64,000 nucleotides of DNA from the NCBI GenBank assembly GCA_020852655.1, contig JADZAI010000054.1, positions 1-64,000 on the forward strand. Reading direction: 5' to 3'. Both the position numbers and the translations under genes were made by a program. Position 1 is the first letter of the stretch. Each line of letters starts with the position of its first letter. This document shows, one piece after another, positions 63,239-64,000 of this stretch. The DNA is from Alphaproteobacteria bacterium (lineage in GTDB: Bacteria > Pseudomonadota > Alphaproteobacteria > Micropepsales > Micropepsaceae). Below the pieces are notes generated by a model. The model searched no databases and was not told the DNA's origin. It worked only from the letters and a program-made list of their open reading frames with translations.

Positions 63239-64000
63239 AACGCGATCTCCATCCCATCCTCGGCGATCTCCCAGCCGGCGTCGGCGAGGAAGGCGCGCTC
63301 CGGCGAGTCATAACGCAGGGCGGGGTTCGTGTTGTTGATATGGATGAATATTTTGCGCTTCGGGCCGAGAGCCGCGAAGGCCTCCAGCATGCTGCCATCG
63401 CCCGTCATGGGCAGGTGCCCCATGCGCCGTCCGGTCTTGGCGCCTTCGCCGGCGGCGATCATCTCGTCATCCCGGAACAGCGTGCCGTCGACGAGCACGA
63501 GGTCGGCCGACTCGCAGGCCCCGGCCAGCGGCTCGGTCATCTGCGCGACGCCGGGCGCGAAGACGACCCGGCGCCCGTTCGCTTCGAGCACATAGGCGAA
63601 GCAGTCGCCGGGCACCCCTGCCAATGGATTGGACCGGGTCCGCTCCAGATATAGCGGCGGCTTGCCGGGAATATCGAGCGCCGTCGCGTGCAGGCCGTCG
63701 ACCGGCGAAACCGTGCCCCCGGGGTCCAGTTGGACGCGCGTCACGACCTCCGGGGCGAGCGCCTCGAACACCGGGTTCAGGGCAAGGGCTTCCAGCGTGG
63801 TGGCGGAGCCGTACAGCGTGAAGGCGTGGCGTTCGCGCAGGCAGAACAGGCCCGTCACCTGATCGATCTCCGCCCCGGTCAGGAGCACCGCCTTGATCGG
63901 GCTGGAGCGCGGGCCGATGCGCGGATGAAGCTGGGGATTCGCCAGAATCTGGTGGCGCAGGTCAGGCGCCGCGTTGAAGAGGGCCCAGGACGCACCATCG
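63235..64000 (-). CDS. pqqB: PQQ biosynthesis protein PqqB (partial, 5' end beyond window)
   Basis: 254 residues of the metallo-beta-lactamase-fold protein PqqB; the N-terminal ~50 residues and any pqqA gene lie outside the window. NAAPDLRHQI, SPIKAVLLTGAEIDQVTGL and GLHATALDIPGKPPLY are the family blocks; IFIHINNTNPAL and SPERAFL close it. It hydroxylates the tyrosine-derived ring in the pathway. It leads the operon order pqqB-C-D-E. Confidence 0.93.
   Translation of the reverse strand, partial: DGASWALFNAAPDLRHQILANPQLHPRIGPRSSPIKAVLLTGAEIDQVTGLFCLRERHAFTLYGSATTLEALALNPVFEALAPEVVTRVQLDPGGTVSPVDGLHATALDIPGKPPLYLERTRSNPLAGVPGDCFAYVLEANGRRVVFAPGVAQMTEPLAGACESADLVLVDGTLFRDDEMIAAGEGAKTGRRMGHLPMTGDGSMLEAFAALGPKRKIFIHINNTNPALRYDSPERAFLADAGWEIAEDGMEIAL

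Noticed and set aside
63889-64000. pqqA peptide gene upstream of pqqB
   Set aside because: This stretch reads through in the pqqB frame; pqqA, if present here, is beyond the window.

Overview
The window is GC-rich, densely packed bacterial chromosome, most likely from an alphaproteobacterium. Pointers to that class are a phosphatidylcholine synthase of the rhizobial type, a short DnaA-like HdaA protein, an NnrU-type membrane protein, an ArsR-ArsC fusion, an initiator tRNA with an A-U/G-C/G-C anticodon stem, and intergenic palindromes of kinds familiar from that class. The genus cannot be fixed from the sequence. There is no CRISPR array, prophage, transposase or rRNA; almost everything is ordinary chromosomal coding sequence.

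Layout. 1-7 kb: initiator tRNA, small exported protein, lysophospholipid acyltransferase, two small orphan enzymes/proteins, a spinster-type MFS carrier, and a PadR regulator coupled to a duplicated membrane sensor protein, divergent from a PLP-dependent dehydratase. 7-16 kb: exported protein, Pcs, amino-acid oxidase, HIT protein, a CYP153-like P450, lytic transglycosylase, MFS carrier, a degenerate EAL protein and a Nudix hydrolase. 16-26 kb: a lone molybdopterin dehydrogenase subunit, an ArsR-ArsC fusion with a candidate operator, a zinc alcohol dehydrogenase, a cysteine-cluster protein, a phytanoyl-CoA dioxygenase relative, an exported peroxiredoxin, RecX and NnrU.

26-34 kb looks like a catabolic island: Baeyer-Villiger monooxygenase, TetR regulator, divergent luciferase-like monooxygenase, sulfotransferase, and a translationally coupled SDR/ThDP-enzyme pair. 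34-48 kb is the housekeeping core: ABC-F ATPase, glycosyltransferase, ndk, purMN, a DUF2066 protein, a CDP-alcohol phosphatidyltransferase, hdaA, ppk, ppx, rnd and aspS. The run from DUF2066 to ppx is co-directional and tightly spaced, tying DnaA inactivation to polyphosphate turnover by location. 48-60 kb: large lipoprotein, a TAXI-TRAP transporter, epoxide hydrolase, flavoprotein, DUF423, GST, an APH-fold kinase pair, MFS carrier and a quinone-oxidoreductase-like MDR. 60-64 kb: a lipoprotein and the pqqBCDE operon for pyrroloquinoline quinone, with pqqB cut by the window edge.

Genes are packed with many 4-bp ATGA/GTGA overlaps inside operons and several convergent pairs whose stop codons overlap. 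The most unusual points are: an arsenate-reductase fusion with Asn where the general-acid Asp is expected; an EAL protein that has lost two metal-site residues and carries a long acidic tail; a PadR/HAAS/Sensor membrane module with an internal duplication; a P450 gene whose ribosome-binding site is fully paired to an upstream anti-SD; and several families of intergenic inverted repeats. No clearly new multi-gene system was found.
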